Shown piece after piece: positions 1-7,430 of a DNA stretch of 64,000 nucleotides (its first letter is position 1; every line of letters starts with the position of its first letter). The notes under the pieces were generated by a model. It was not told where the DNA came from. It searched no databases and was given only the letters and a program-made list of their open reading frames with translations. Origin of the DNA: Flavobacterium okayamense (GTDB lineage: Bacteria; Bacteroidota; Bacteroidia; Flavobacteriales; Flavobacteriaceae); contig NZ_AP024749.1 in NCBI RefSeq assembly GCF_019702945.1, forward strand, positions 992,001 through 1,056,000. Reading direction: 5' to 3'. Made by a program: the position numbers and the translations under genes.

Positions 1-999
1 GAACTATTACAAGAAATTTATTTAGCCTTTAAAGATTTTTATTCAAGACATGATAATGTAGTAAAAGAAAAAGAGTTTGAAGAAAAGTATAATGAAATTA
101 ATGACAGTATTTTTAATAAAGAAAAATTAAAGATTAAAAATGATTTAGAGAGCAAATATCAATTTAAAGAAAGCCAAAAAGAACTCGAGCTTAAAGAAGA
201 AATTATCCAAAAAGAGAAGAATATTAAGGCTAGCTATTTAATAGGTTTAGTGTTATTAGTAATCTTAATTGTTGTGATTTTAGTTTTTTATGTAATGCGT
301 TTAAAAACACAAAAAAAATTAAGATTTAATCAAAAATTACTTCACGAAGAGCAATTAAAATTGATGCTTGAAAATCAAAGAACAGAGATAATTAAAGAAA
401 AAATTAAGGCTAAAGTTGAAGAAAGAGGAAAATTATCATTAGAACTTCACGATGGAATTGCAAGTGAAATTAGTGCCTTAAAATTATCGTTGGCAACAGA
501 ATCTAATTTAAGCAAATTTGAGATTGATGAATTAGTACAAAAGATAGATAAATTCTACACAGAAATACGAAATCTATCGCATGATTTAGATCCAGATAAC
601 ATCGATTTTGTTGAATTTTCTCAATTTGTAGCTAACTTGTGTAAACAAATTGAAAAAAATGGTTTAAAGACTGCAAAAAACTTATACATAACTAAAAAAG
701 TTGATGATTTAGAAGTTGAAACTTTAGTAAATATTTACAGAATTATTCAGGAAATTATTACAAATATTTTAAAACACGCAAATGCTACTGAAGTTATTTT
801 TGATGTAATTGAAACAGAAGACACATTATATATTCATGTGAAAGACAATGGTGTCGGATTCGATGTAAACGAAACACAAAAAGGAATTGGGTTGAAAAAT
901 ATTCAAAAAAGAGTAGATTCTTTTAAAGGGAAATTTGAAATAGTAGCTAAGAAAGGAGAAGGAACAGAGTTTAAAATTAACTTACCTATTAATAATTAA
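1..999 (+). CDS. Sensor histidine kinase (NarL/DegS type), 5' end beyond window
   Basis: The reading frame is open from base 1, so the gene starts upstream; a GTG at 250 lies inside the membrane segment and is unlikely to be the start. What remains is a charged coiled-coil-like stretch, one transmembrane helix (bases about 235-297), a HisKA_3 dimerisation box with the phospho-accepting His in LSLELHDGIASEIS, and an HATPase_c domain with DNGVGF and GIGLKNI. This architecture is typical of kinases that pair with LuxR-type response regulators, and Bacteroidota members usually carry N-terminal TPR repeats, which would lie outside the window. The probable partner is the regulator at 2472-3098, separated from it by a chitinase gene. 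Confidence 0.9.
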   Translation, partial: ELLQEIYLAFKDFYSRHDNVVKEKEFEEKYNEINDSIFNKEKLKIKNDLESKYQFKESQKELELKEEIIQKEKNIKASYLIGLVLLVILIVVILVFYVMRLKTQKKLRFNQKLLHEEQLKLMLENQRTEIIKEKIKAKVEERGKLSLELHDGIASEISALKLSLATESNLSKFEIDELVQKIDKFYTEIRNLSHDLDPDNIDFVEFSQFVANLCKQIEKNGLKTAKNLYITKKVDDLEVETLVNIYRIIQEIITNILKHANATEVIFDVIETEDTLYIHVKDNGVGFDVNETQKGIGLKNIQKRVDSFKGKFEIVAKKGEGTEFKINLPINN

Positions 1000-1007
1000 T
1001 CATACTA

Positions 1008-1053
1008 CCCCTGAAAACAGTTAGATGATTTATTTAAGTTGTTGTGATTTTTG
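1008..1053 (+). promoter_or_regulatory. Putative activator site and -7 element of the chitinase gene
   Basis: CCCCTGAAAACAGTT starts at 1008. The last base of the weak -7 element GATTTTTG is at 1053, exactly 45 nt later. The same arrangement precedes the two S74 genes at 3109 and 4701. The weak -7 box suggests that the promoter depends on an activator. Confidence 0.55.
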
Positions 1054-1076
1054 TTTTGAATTTAAAAATAGAAATC

Positions 1077-2423
1077 ATGCAACAAAAATTACTAACCTAT
1101 TTAATCGTTTTTTTATCATTTGCGGTTCAAAAATCTTTAGCGCAAAGCAATCAAAATATTGATAATTTAATTACATCTAGTAATTGGAATTCTCTTTTTC
1201 CCCAAAGAGCAGGAACTCAATCAGGACATCCGCAAGGATACACGAGTGACTTTTATTCTTTTAACAATTTTAAACAAGCGGTTGATGAAATGGCAGATTA
1301 TCTCGTTAAAATTAGAAAGAAGCAAGGTGTTTGGGGTGAATTGATTACAGTTACTAAAAAGTCTACTAATACTACTTATGTGTATTCTGATGTGGAATCG
1401 TGGTGGTATTCAAATCCAACGGCAGAAACTGTAATCGATGTAGATTTTCAGGATTTTGCAAATACATCTTCAAACGTTAATAACAAAAGAGAATTAGCTG
1501 CTTTTTTAGCAAATATTTCCAAAGAAACAACGGGCGGTTGGCAATTGCCAGTTGGAGGAGGCTCTTCAGGAGATTATGCGATTTGGGGGTTGTATTTTGT
1601 ACATGAAGTTGGGTATAATAGTTCAAATGGAGCGGGAACGTATTCTCAAGCTCATGCAGATTATCCACCAAATCCAGCGGTGGGATATTATGGAAGAGGG
1701 CCGATACAGTTGTCATGGAATTACAATTATGGAGCCTTTAGTAAATTTTTATATAACGATATAAATGTTTTGTTGAATAATCCAGATTTAGTGCAGCAAG
1801 ATGGTGTTTTGGCTTTTAAATCGGCTATTTGGTTTTGGATGATGCCACAATGTCCTAAACCTTCATGTCATCAAGTTATGCAAGAACTATGGGAAGCGGA
1901 AACAGGAGATTATTCTATGAATAAAATGTATAAAAAGGGATTTGCACATACAAACAATATAATAAATGGCGGATTAGAATGTAGAAATACTTCGTCCTCA
2001 GCTTTTACACAAAAAGTAGTTTTACGTTCAGAATTGTATAAATATTATTTATCAATTTTAGGTTTTTCACCCACAGAAATTGCTTCCGAAGACAGTGGAG
2101 AGTATTCAACGTTGTGCTACGAAAGTTCAACAAATACAATGCAAGATTATGTAAGTTGTAATTTAACAACTTTAACGACACAAGAATTTGATTTGAATAA
2201 AATTAAAGTCTATCCTAATCCTGTAGTTAATAGTTTAACAATTGATTATATTAACAAATTAGATAAAATTGAAGTTTATGATGTTACGGGTAAAAAATAT
2301 ATTGACTTGAAACCAGAAAGTAATAATCTAACTTTAGACTTTTCAAAATTTAATAATGGAATTTACTTTATTAAATTAGTTTTGAATAAAAATACTTTAA
2401 CATATAAAATCGTTAAGTCCTAA
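1077..2423 (+). CDS. Secreted GH19 chitinase with T9SS sorting domain
   Basis: Predicted endochitinase that hydrolyses beta-1,4-GlcNAc polymers outside the cell. The start at 1077 is chosen because it places a signal peptide (MQQKLLTYLIVFLSFAVQKSL, cut near LAQ) at the N-terminus; an in-frame ATG at 1044 would add 11 residues before it. The GH19 core is very clear: AAFLANISKETTGGW with the catalytic-acid Glu at about residue 150, a second Glu in IWGLYFVHE at about 177, YYGRGPIQLSWNYNYG, FWMMPQCPKPSCH and IINGGLEC. The last 80 or so residues hold a type A T9SS sorting domain (VYPNPVVNSLTI ... GIYFIKL). The gene sits between a sensor kinase and its likely response regulator. It could instead act on peptidoglycan or other GlcNAc polymers, but the match to plant-like chitinase motifs is strong. 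Confidence 0.93.
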   Translation: MQQKLLTYLIVFLSFAVQKSLAQSNQNIDNLITSSNWNSLFPQRAGTQSGHPQGYTSDFYSFNNFKQAVDEMADYLVKIRKKQGVWGELITVTKKSTNTTYVYSDVESWWYSNPTAETVIDVDFQDFANTSSNVNNKRELAAFLANISKETTGGWQLPVGGGSSGDYAIWGLYFVHEVGYNSSNGAGTYSQAHADYPPNPAVGYYGRGPIQLSWNYNYGAFSKFLYNDINVLLNNPDLVQQDGVLAFKSAIWFWMMPQCPKPSCHQVMQELWEAETGDYSMNKMYKKGFAHTNNIINGGLECRNTSSSAFTQKVVLRSELYKYYLSILGFSPTEIASEDSGEYSTLCYESSTNTMQDYVSCNLTTLTTQEFDLNKIKVYPNPVVNSLTIDYINKLDKIEVYDVTGKKYIDLKPESNNLTLDFSKFNNGIYFIKLVLNKNTLTYKIVKS

Positions 2424-2471
2424 TTAATTTTTAATAAATTTAGAGTTTACAAAAGCTCATATTACTATTAT

Positions 2472-3098
2472 ATGTCCCTTAAAATTTTAATATTAGACGA
2501 CCATAAAGTTTTTTCCGAAAGTTTAAAATTGGTTTTGGAAACCCATGATTTTGAAGTCATGAATGTTACCAACCCAAAAATGGCGCTCAGTTTAATAAAA
2601 ACCCAAAACATTGATATTTTAATATCAGATATTGAAATGCCAGAAATGAATGGAGTTGATTTTATAAAACTAATCAAAGAAGATTCTCCAAATATTGAAC
2701 ATGAACCTAAAATAATTGTATTAACGACGTACAAAAAAATAAATCTTTTTAAAAAATTAATAGCATTAGGAATTGATGCTTACTTGAGTAAAAATGTAAC
2801 CCACATAGAATTGTTAAGTGTAATTAACAAAGTAATTTCTGGTGAAAAATATTATGAAGCTTCTATTTATAATGAATACTTGAAATCTAATAAGAATAGC
2901 TCAGATATTGAGTTTACAGTAAGAGAATTAGATGTTTTAAAATTAATCATGGAAGAAAAAACTACTGCAGAAATTGCCGAAGAATTGGGGATATCTAATT
3001 ATACCGTTGAAGGACATCGTAAAAATCTTCTACAAAAAACGAATTCAAAAAATGTTGTTGGCTTAATAAAATATACATTAGTAAACAATTTAATTTAA
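2472..3098 (+). CDS. LuxR/NarL-family response regulator
   Basis: DNA-binding response regulator of 208 residues. The receiver domain (about 1-125) has the acidic pocket LDD and the phospho-acceptor Asp53 in ISDIEMPEMNG. The LuxR-type helix-turn-helix (about 148-205) reads FTVRELDVLKLIMEEKTTAEIAEELGISNYTVEGHR in short stretches. It is likely phosphorylated by the kinase whose gene ends at 999. It is flanked by three exported-protein genes that share one promoter-proximal motif, so it is the natural candidate to bind that motif. No copy of the motif precedes this gene itself. Confidence 0.93.
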   Translation: MSLKILILDDHKVFSESLKLVLETHDFEVMNVTNPKMALSLIKTQNIDILISDIEMPEMNGVDFIKLIKEDSPNIEHEPKIIVLTTYKKINLFKKLIALGIDAYLSKNVTHIELLSVINKVISGEKYYEASIYNEYLKSNKNSSDIEFTVRELDVLKLIMEEKTTAEIAEELGISNYTVEGHRKNLLQKTNSKNVVGLIKYTLVNNLI

Positions 3099-3108
3099 AG
3101 AATTCAGC

Positions 3109-3154
3109 CCCCTGAATTCAGTTGGAAGTTTTAATGCAGAAAGATCAATTTTTG
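3109..3154 (+). promoter_or_regulatory. Putative activator site and -7 element of the first S74 gene
   Basis: CCCCTGAATTCAGTT starts at 3109 and contains the perfect palindrome CTGAATTCAG. The weak -7 element AATTTTTG ends at 3154, again 45 nt after the first C. The translation start is 18 nt further on. Confidence 0.55.
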
Positions 3155-3171
3155 CATTAAAACTTTAACAC

Positions 3172-4707
3172 ATGAAAAGATTTAGTATTTCTTTATTAAC
3201 CTTTTTTTCAATCTTCAATCTTTATGCTCAAGTTGGAATTGGAACAACAAGCCCTAATGGTGCTTTAGATATTAACTCAACTACTCAAGGATTAATAATT
3301 CCAAGAGTTTCTTTATCAAACATTACAATTGCGGCTCCAGTTGTTAATCCTATTTCTGGAGGAAACCCATTAACGAGTACTTTAGTTTACAACACCAATA
3401 CATCTTCAGCTGGTATAAATTCTGTATTTCCAGGTTTTTATTATTGGGATGGTTCAAAATGGGTAAGATTAATTGCAGAGCAAAGTTGGTTGCTTAGTGG
3501 AAATTCAAATACAAATCCATCAACTAATTTTTTAGGAACTTTAGATAATAATGATTTAATTTTCAAAAGAAACAATATACAAGCTGGTCGATTATCAGAA
3601 ACCAATACTTCCTTTGGAGTTGAAGCATTACAATCAAATGCTACAGGAAATAACAATACTGCTTTTGGCGCTGGTGCTCTTAAAACAAATACAACCGGAT
3701 TTCAAAATACAGCCATAGGTAAATCGAGTTTGATGCTTAATTCTTCAGGGAATTATAATGTTGCTCTAGGGTATAGTTCTTTAGAAAGAAACACAACAGG
3801 AATTTTAAATACTGCGATTGGACATTCGAGTTTGTATAATAATTTAAACGGAAGAAGTAATGTTGCTGTGGGTAAATCTTCAATGGAAAGAAATATTTCA
3901 GGAATGAATAATACAGCTCTTGGATATAATTCGTTATATAACAATCAAACAGGTAATGATAATATTGCTATAGGAAAAGGAGCAATGGAACGTAATATAA
4001 ATGGAGGAAGAAACATTGCATTAGGTAATTCAAGTTTATATAACAGCCAAACAACTTCAAACTGTTTGTCTATTGGTCACGATTCACAAACTTCAAACCT
4101 ATCAGGGCAATATAATATTTCATTTGGTAATAATAGTTTATTTGCTAATCAAAGTGGAAGCAATAATATAGCTATTGGTCACAATGCATTTAATTTGGGA
4201 AATTTTAATAACTCAATTGCGATAGGTAGTAATTCGGCAATAACTTCAGATAATCAGGTTCGTATTGGTAATAATTCTACAACAAGTATTGGCGGATTTA
4301 CAAGTTGGACTAATGTTTCAGATAAAAGATTTAAAAAGAACATTAATTATGAGAATGTCCCAGGATTAGATTTTATTTTAAAATTAAAACCTGTTAGCTA
4401 TAATCTAAATCAAGAAATAATAGCATCATTTTTAAAAACTGACGTTAAATCGAGCAGTAATTATTTACAAACAGGTTTCATTGCACAAGAAGTTGATGCG
4501 GCAGCTCAAGAAATAAATTTTGATTTTAGTGGAATAGATAGACCAAAAAACGAAGATGACTTTTACGGATTGCGTTATGCTGAGTTTGTAGTTCCATTAA
4601 CTAAATCAATACAAGAACAACAAGAAATGATTGAAGTATTGCAAAATGAAGTCGCTTATTTAAAACAAAAAATAGAAGAAATTTTAAGCAAAAAACAAAC
4701 CCCCTGA
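3172..4707 (+). CDS. Exported beta-roll repeat protein with S74 chaperone domain
   Basis: Surface or secreted fibre-like protein of 511 residues. A signal peptide (1-19, ending NLYAQ) is followed by the QVGIGTTSPxGxLxINSTTxGLIIPR segment common in Bacteroidota. About eleven 17-residue repeats (roughly residues 141-344) follow the scheme tGxxNtAiGxxSLxxNx, as in the beta-roll head of YadA-type trimeric adhesins. The C-terminal 130 residues form a peptidase S74 intramolecular chaperone, with SDKRFKKNI carrying the Ser-Asp-x-Arg-x-Lys signature. In phage tailspikes this domain drives trimerisation and then cleaves itself off. A short coiled coil ends the protein. Its ligand is unknown. It shares motif and promoter layout with the next gene and the chitinase. 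Confidence 0.85.
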   Translation: MKRFSISLLTFFSIFNLYAQVGIGTTSPNGALDINSTTQGLIIPRVSLSNITIAAPVVNPISGGNPLTSTLVYNTNTSSAGINSVFPGFYYWDGSKWVRLIAEQSWLLSGNSNTNPSTNFLGTLDNNDLIFKRNNIQAGRLSETNTSFGVEALQSNATGNNNTAFGAGALKTNTTGFQNTAIGKSSLMLNSSGNYNVALGYSSLERNTTGILNTAIGHSSLYNNLNGRSNVAVGKSSMERNISGMNNTALGYNSLYNNQTGNDNIAIGKGAMERNINGGRNIALGNSSLYNSQTTSNCLSIGHDSQTSNLSGQYNISFGNNSLFANQSGSNNIAIGHNAFNLGNFNNSIAIGSNSAITSDNQVRIGNNSTTSIGGFTSWTNVSDKRFKKNINYENVPGLDFILKLKPVSYNLNQEIIASFLKTDVKSSSNYLQTGFIAQEVDAAAQEINFDFSGIDRPKNEDDFYGLRYAEFVVPLTKSIQEQQEMIEVLQNEVAYLKQKIEEILSKKQTP

Positions 4708-4746
4708 AAACCATTGTGTAAAAGTTTTTTTTCATGTCTTATTTTG
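4701..4746 (+). promoter_or_regulatory. Putative activator site and -7 element of the second S74 gene
   Basis: CCCCTGAAAACCATT starts at 4701 and overlaps the end of the preceding gene. The -7-like element TTATTTTG ends at 4746, 45 nt from the first C as at the other two sites. Confidence 0.55.
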
Positions 4747-4766
4747 AAAAATAAAATTACTTAACC

Positions 4767-5885
4767 ATGAAAATCATAAAATTACTCTTAGTTATTTGCG
4801 TGTTTCAAATCAGTTTTGCACAAGTTGGAATTGGCACAACGAGTCCACATCCAAGTTCAATATTGCATCTTAATAGCACAACGTCAGGTTTATTAATACC
4901 TCGATTAACAGCTAGTCAAAAAGTTGCTGTTGTTTCCCCGGCAACAGGATTGTTAATTTATCAAACAGACGGAGCTGCTGGGTTTTGGTACTTTAATGGC
5001 AGTGTTTGGGTGCCTTTTGGAGGAGGAACTATTTATACATTTAATAATGGGTTAACACTAACTGGGAGTAATGCACAACTTGGAGGTAAACTAGTAAAAA
5101 CAACTACACTAGATCTAGATAACTATGATTTTACCATTCGAACAAACTCTAGTTCAACTTATCCAGGAGAGTTTACCATTGAGGGTGAAAATAGAGAAAT
5201 AATGCAAACTCGTTTTAAAGACAATTATGTAGAGTTTGGTGGTTGGGCTTTTTTAGGTACGAGCGTAGATGGAACTAATTTAACAACTAGTGGTGGAGAT
5301 AATTATACAATTGATGTAGTTGCAGGATTTCAAAGCGATGGAGCAATAGGCGGATCTTCAATTAAAATGGGTTCTGTAGAACATATTATGGATGGAATAA
5401 GTGAGTTGTATATTGATGCGCCAGGCGGTTTTCATCCAAGAAATGATCAAACAAGTTCTTTCGGTAGCTCACTTGGAGCATCTTCAAAAAGATGGGCTTC
5501 GGTTTATGCAAATAATGGAGTTATTCAAACTTCTGATATTAGATTAAAGAAGAATATAAGTCCAATTTCCTATGGTTTAAAAGAAGTTTTAAAGCTTAAT
5601 CCGATTACATACAATTGGAAAGAAAATAAAGTAGGAAATACGGTAATTCCACAAGAACAACAAGAATTAAAGCTTGGTTTTTCTGCTCAAGAGCTTTTAA
5701 ATATTCTTCCAGAAGTAGTACAAACACATAGTTGGGTTCCAGCTGATGAGAAGGGTACTTTTAAACGTGTTGAAAATGAAAAATTAGGAGTTAATTATTC
5801 TGAAATAATTCCTGTTTTAGTCAATGCTATTAAAGAACAACAAAAAGAAATTGACGAATTAAAAGCCCTTATTAAGAAACAATAA
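4767..5885 (+). CDS. Exported protein with S74 chaperone domain
   Basis: Protein of 372 residues with a signal peptide (1-19, ending ISFAQ), the same VGIGTTSP ... LLIPRL N-terminal segment as its upstream neighbour, a Gly/Ser/Thr-rich beta-type middle without the 17-residue repeats, and a C-terminal S74 intramolecular chaperone (from about residue 260) with SDIRLKKNI and NPITYNW. A coiled coil (KEQQKEIDELKALIKK) closes it. It is probably a trimeric surface fibre that processes itself. The pair looks like diverged paralogues sharing a promoter type, not a prophage, since no other phage genes are present. Confidence 0.83.
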   Translation: MKIIKLLLVICVFQISFAQVGIGTTSPHPSSILHLNSTTSGLLIPRLTASQKVAVVSPATGLLIYQTDGAAGFWYFNGSVWVPFGGGTIYTFNNGLTLTGSNAQLGGKLVKTTTLDLDNYDFTIRTNSSSTYPGEFTIEGENREIMQTRFKDNYVEFGGWAFLGTSVDGTNLTTSGGDNYTIDVVAGFQSDGAIGGSSIKMGSVEHIMDGISELYIDAPGGFHPRNDQTSSFGSSLGASSKRWASVYANNGVIQTSDIRLKKNISPISYGLKEVLKLNPITYNWKENKVGNTVIPQEQQELKLGFSAQELLNILPEVVQTHSWVPADEKGTFKRVENEKLGVNYSEIIPVLVNAIKEQQKEIDELKALIKKQ

Positions 5886-5946
5886 TGCCTCTCATTCCTA
5901 ATTCTACTCTTGTTTAATATCGATTTTAATTCTTTGTAGAGGCAAT

Positions 5947-5985
5947 TCGAGCCACAATTTGTGGCTCGATTAATTAATTTTTTTT
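5947..5985 (+). terminator. Intrinsic terminator after the S74 genes
   Basis: A perfect 10-bp stem (TCGAGCCACA / TGTGGCTCGA) with a 3-nt loop is followed by TTAATTAA and eight T. It ends directly at the start of the small gene at 5986. Confidence 0.85.
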
Positions 5986-6162
5986 ATGAAATATTTCCAA
6001 ATAATTAGAGCGGTATTGTTTTTAGGATCTACCGGCTTATTATCAATAATTTTTCTATTACAAGATAATGACTTTATTTTTAAAAGCTTAGTTAAAGCCT
6101 TTATAATTGCAATAGTTATTGTTTATGTTTTGCCTACGCTTTTTAATTCAATTAAAGAATAA
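5986..6162 (+). CDS. Small hypothetical membrane protein (58 aa)
   Basis: An ATG-started frame of 58 codons encodes two hydrophobic segments (about residues 8-25 and 36-52) separated by a short polar loop, ending in SIKE. No family is recognised. The start follows the T-tract of a terminator, and the gene ends 3 nt before the convergent DUF3098 gene. Codon use is consistent with the neighbourhood. It could be a spurious frame, but the two-helix pattern over its whole length favours a real small protein. Confidence 0.5.
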   Translation: MKYFQIIRAVLFLGSTGLLSIIFLLQDNDFIFKSLVKAFIIAIVIVYVLPTLFNSIKE

Positions 6163-6165
6163 TTT

Positions 6166-6402
6166 TTATTTATCTTTTTTAAAAATTGAATAAATTACTA
6201 CACCAAATCCTGCTAAAACAATAGTTGGAGCTAAACGAATTCTTCTAAAATTGAAAATTTCTTCATTAAAAACATTAGGGTCGTCACTTCCACCACCGCT
6301 CATTAAGATAAATCCTAAAGCAATTAATACAATTCCAACAATTAAGATTTTATAGTTGGTTTTTCCGAATAAAAATTCGTTGTTGTTATCGTTGTTTTTC
6401 AT
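6166..6402 (-). CDS. DUF3098 membrane protein
   Basis: Small inner-membrane protein of 78 residues with two transmembrane helices (about 19-37 and 57-72) and the family-typical stretch FGKTNYKILIVGIVLIALGF followed by a Gly-rich loop and FNFRRIRLAPT. Function is unknown. It starts 1 nt after the ftsX stop, so it is almost certainly co-translated with ftsX. This pairing recurs in Bacteroidota and suggests a role linked to FtsEX or envelope division. Confidence 0.88.
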   Translation of the reverse strand: MKNNDNNNEFLFGKTNYKILIVGIVLIALGFILMSGGGSDDPNVFNEEIFNFRRIRLAPTIVLAGFGVVIYSIFKKDK

Positions 6403-6403
6403 A

Positions 6404-7279
6404 TTAATATAAATCGTCAGTTTTTAAATTAAGGAATCGTTGCGTTGCAAAGAACGTACTAATCCAAGTTATTATTATGCCCACAAGTAAAACTCCACCA
6501 AATACAATTCCTAATGAAAGGTAATCTTTAGCGATACCTAAGTTAGGTAGCCATTTATCGGCATAAAAAACCAATCCTAATAATGCAATAATCGCTAAAG
6601 CCGAACCAATTAAACCTAATTTTATGCTTCTCCAAATAAAAGGTTTTCTAATAAATGATTTTGTTGCGCCAACCATTTGCATGGTTTTAATAGTAAATCG
6701 GTGTGAATAAATTGATAAACGTAAAGAGCTGTTAATTAGTAACATTGCAATAACTGCTAAAAAAGCACTTATAATTAAAATCCAAAAGCTAATACGTTTA
6801 ATATTGTTGTTTACTAAATCTACTAAAGCTTTATCGTAGATAATATCTGAAACAAATTCATTCTTCTTAATATCGCGTTCAATTTGTTTGATACTGTCAG
6901 CTACAACATAATCACCTTTTAAATTAATGTCGAAAGAATTTTGAAGCGGATTGAATCCTAAAAATTCCATAAAGTCTTTACCAACAATATCTACATTGTT
7001 TTTAGCAGCGCTATCTTTATGAACAAATGCATATTCTTTAATAAAACGAGCATTTTTCAACTCCGTATCAAAAGCATTCAACACGCTGTCTTTAGCTTCG
7101 TTTTTAAAATAAACCGTCATCGGGATATTTTCTTTAAAATCGTTCGTTATTTTTTTTGAGTTAATTACAAATAATCCCAAAGCACCTAATAAAAAAAGCA
7201 CTAAGAAAATACTCAAAACAACTGAAAAATAAGAAGAAATTAAACGTCTTTTTTGATACTTTTCAAAAGATGAAGCCAT
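6404..7279 (-). CDS. ftsX: Cell division protein FtsX
   Basis: Permease subunit of the FtsEX complex, which couples ATP hydrolysis by FtsE to periplasmic peptidoglycan hydrolase activation at the septum. The 291 residues show a cytoplasmic N-terminus (SSFEKYQKRRLISSYFSVV), TM1, a periplasmic domain (about 40-160) and three C-terminal helices enclosing the FtsX motif TIKTMQMVGATKSFIRKPF. Length is normal. ftsE is not in this window, as is usual in this phylum. The gene diverges from leuS. Confidence 0.93.
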   Translation of the reverse strand: MASSFEKYQKRRLISSYFSVVLSIFLVLFLLGALGLFVINSKKITNDFKENIPMTVYFKNEAKDSVLNAFDTELKNARFIKEYAFVHKDSAAKNNVDIVGKDFMEFLGFNPLQNSFDINLKGDYVVADSIKQIERDIKKNEFVSDIIYDKALVDLVNNNIKRISFWILIISAFLAVIAMLLINSSLRLSIYSHRFTIKTMQMVGATKSFIRKPFIWRSIKLGLIGSALAIIALLGLVFYADKWLPNLGIAKDYLSLGIVFGGVLLVGIIITWISTFFATQRFLNLKTDDLY

Positions 7280-7348
7280 AAATACAATTAAATTATGTGG
7301 TAAAAATAATAAGAATTTCCCTTACTACAGAATATAACGCGTAAAGTT

Positions 7349-7377
7349 TTGGTTTTCGTACAATAAACGTAAATTTG
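7349..7377 (+). promoter_or_regulatory. leuS promoter (Bacteroidota type)
   Basis: TTG at 7349 and TAAATTTG at 7370-7377 are separated by 18 nt, matching the sigma-ABfr consensus of TTG and TAnnTTTG. The leuS start lies about 50 nt downstream. A small hairpin (TCGGTT/AACCGA) follows in the leader. Confidence 0.7.
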
Positions 7378-7430
7378 CACCTTAAATTTTCGGTTAAAAC
7401 CGATAATGAATAATTGAAACTTTTACAGTA

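Noticed and set aside
2468..2734. 88-codon frame on the minus strand inside the response regulator
   Set aside because: It lies wholly within a well-supported gene, has no family features and reads as an antisense shadow.
3172..5885. Prophage remnant suggested by tail-fibre-like S74 domains
   Set aside because: Signal peptides, Bacteroidota-type N-terminal motifs and absence of any other phage gene indicate bacterial surface proteins.
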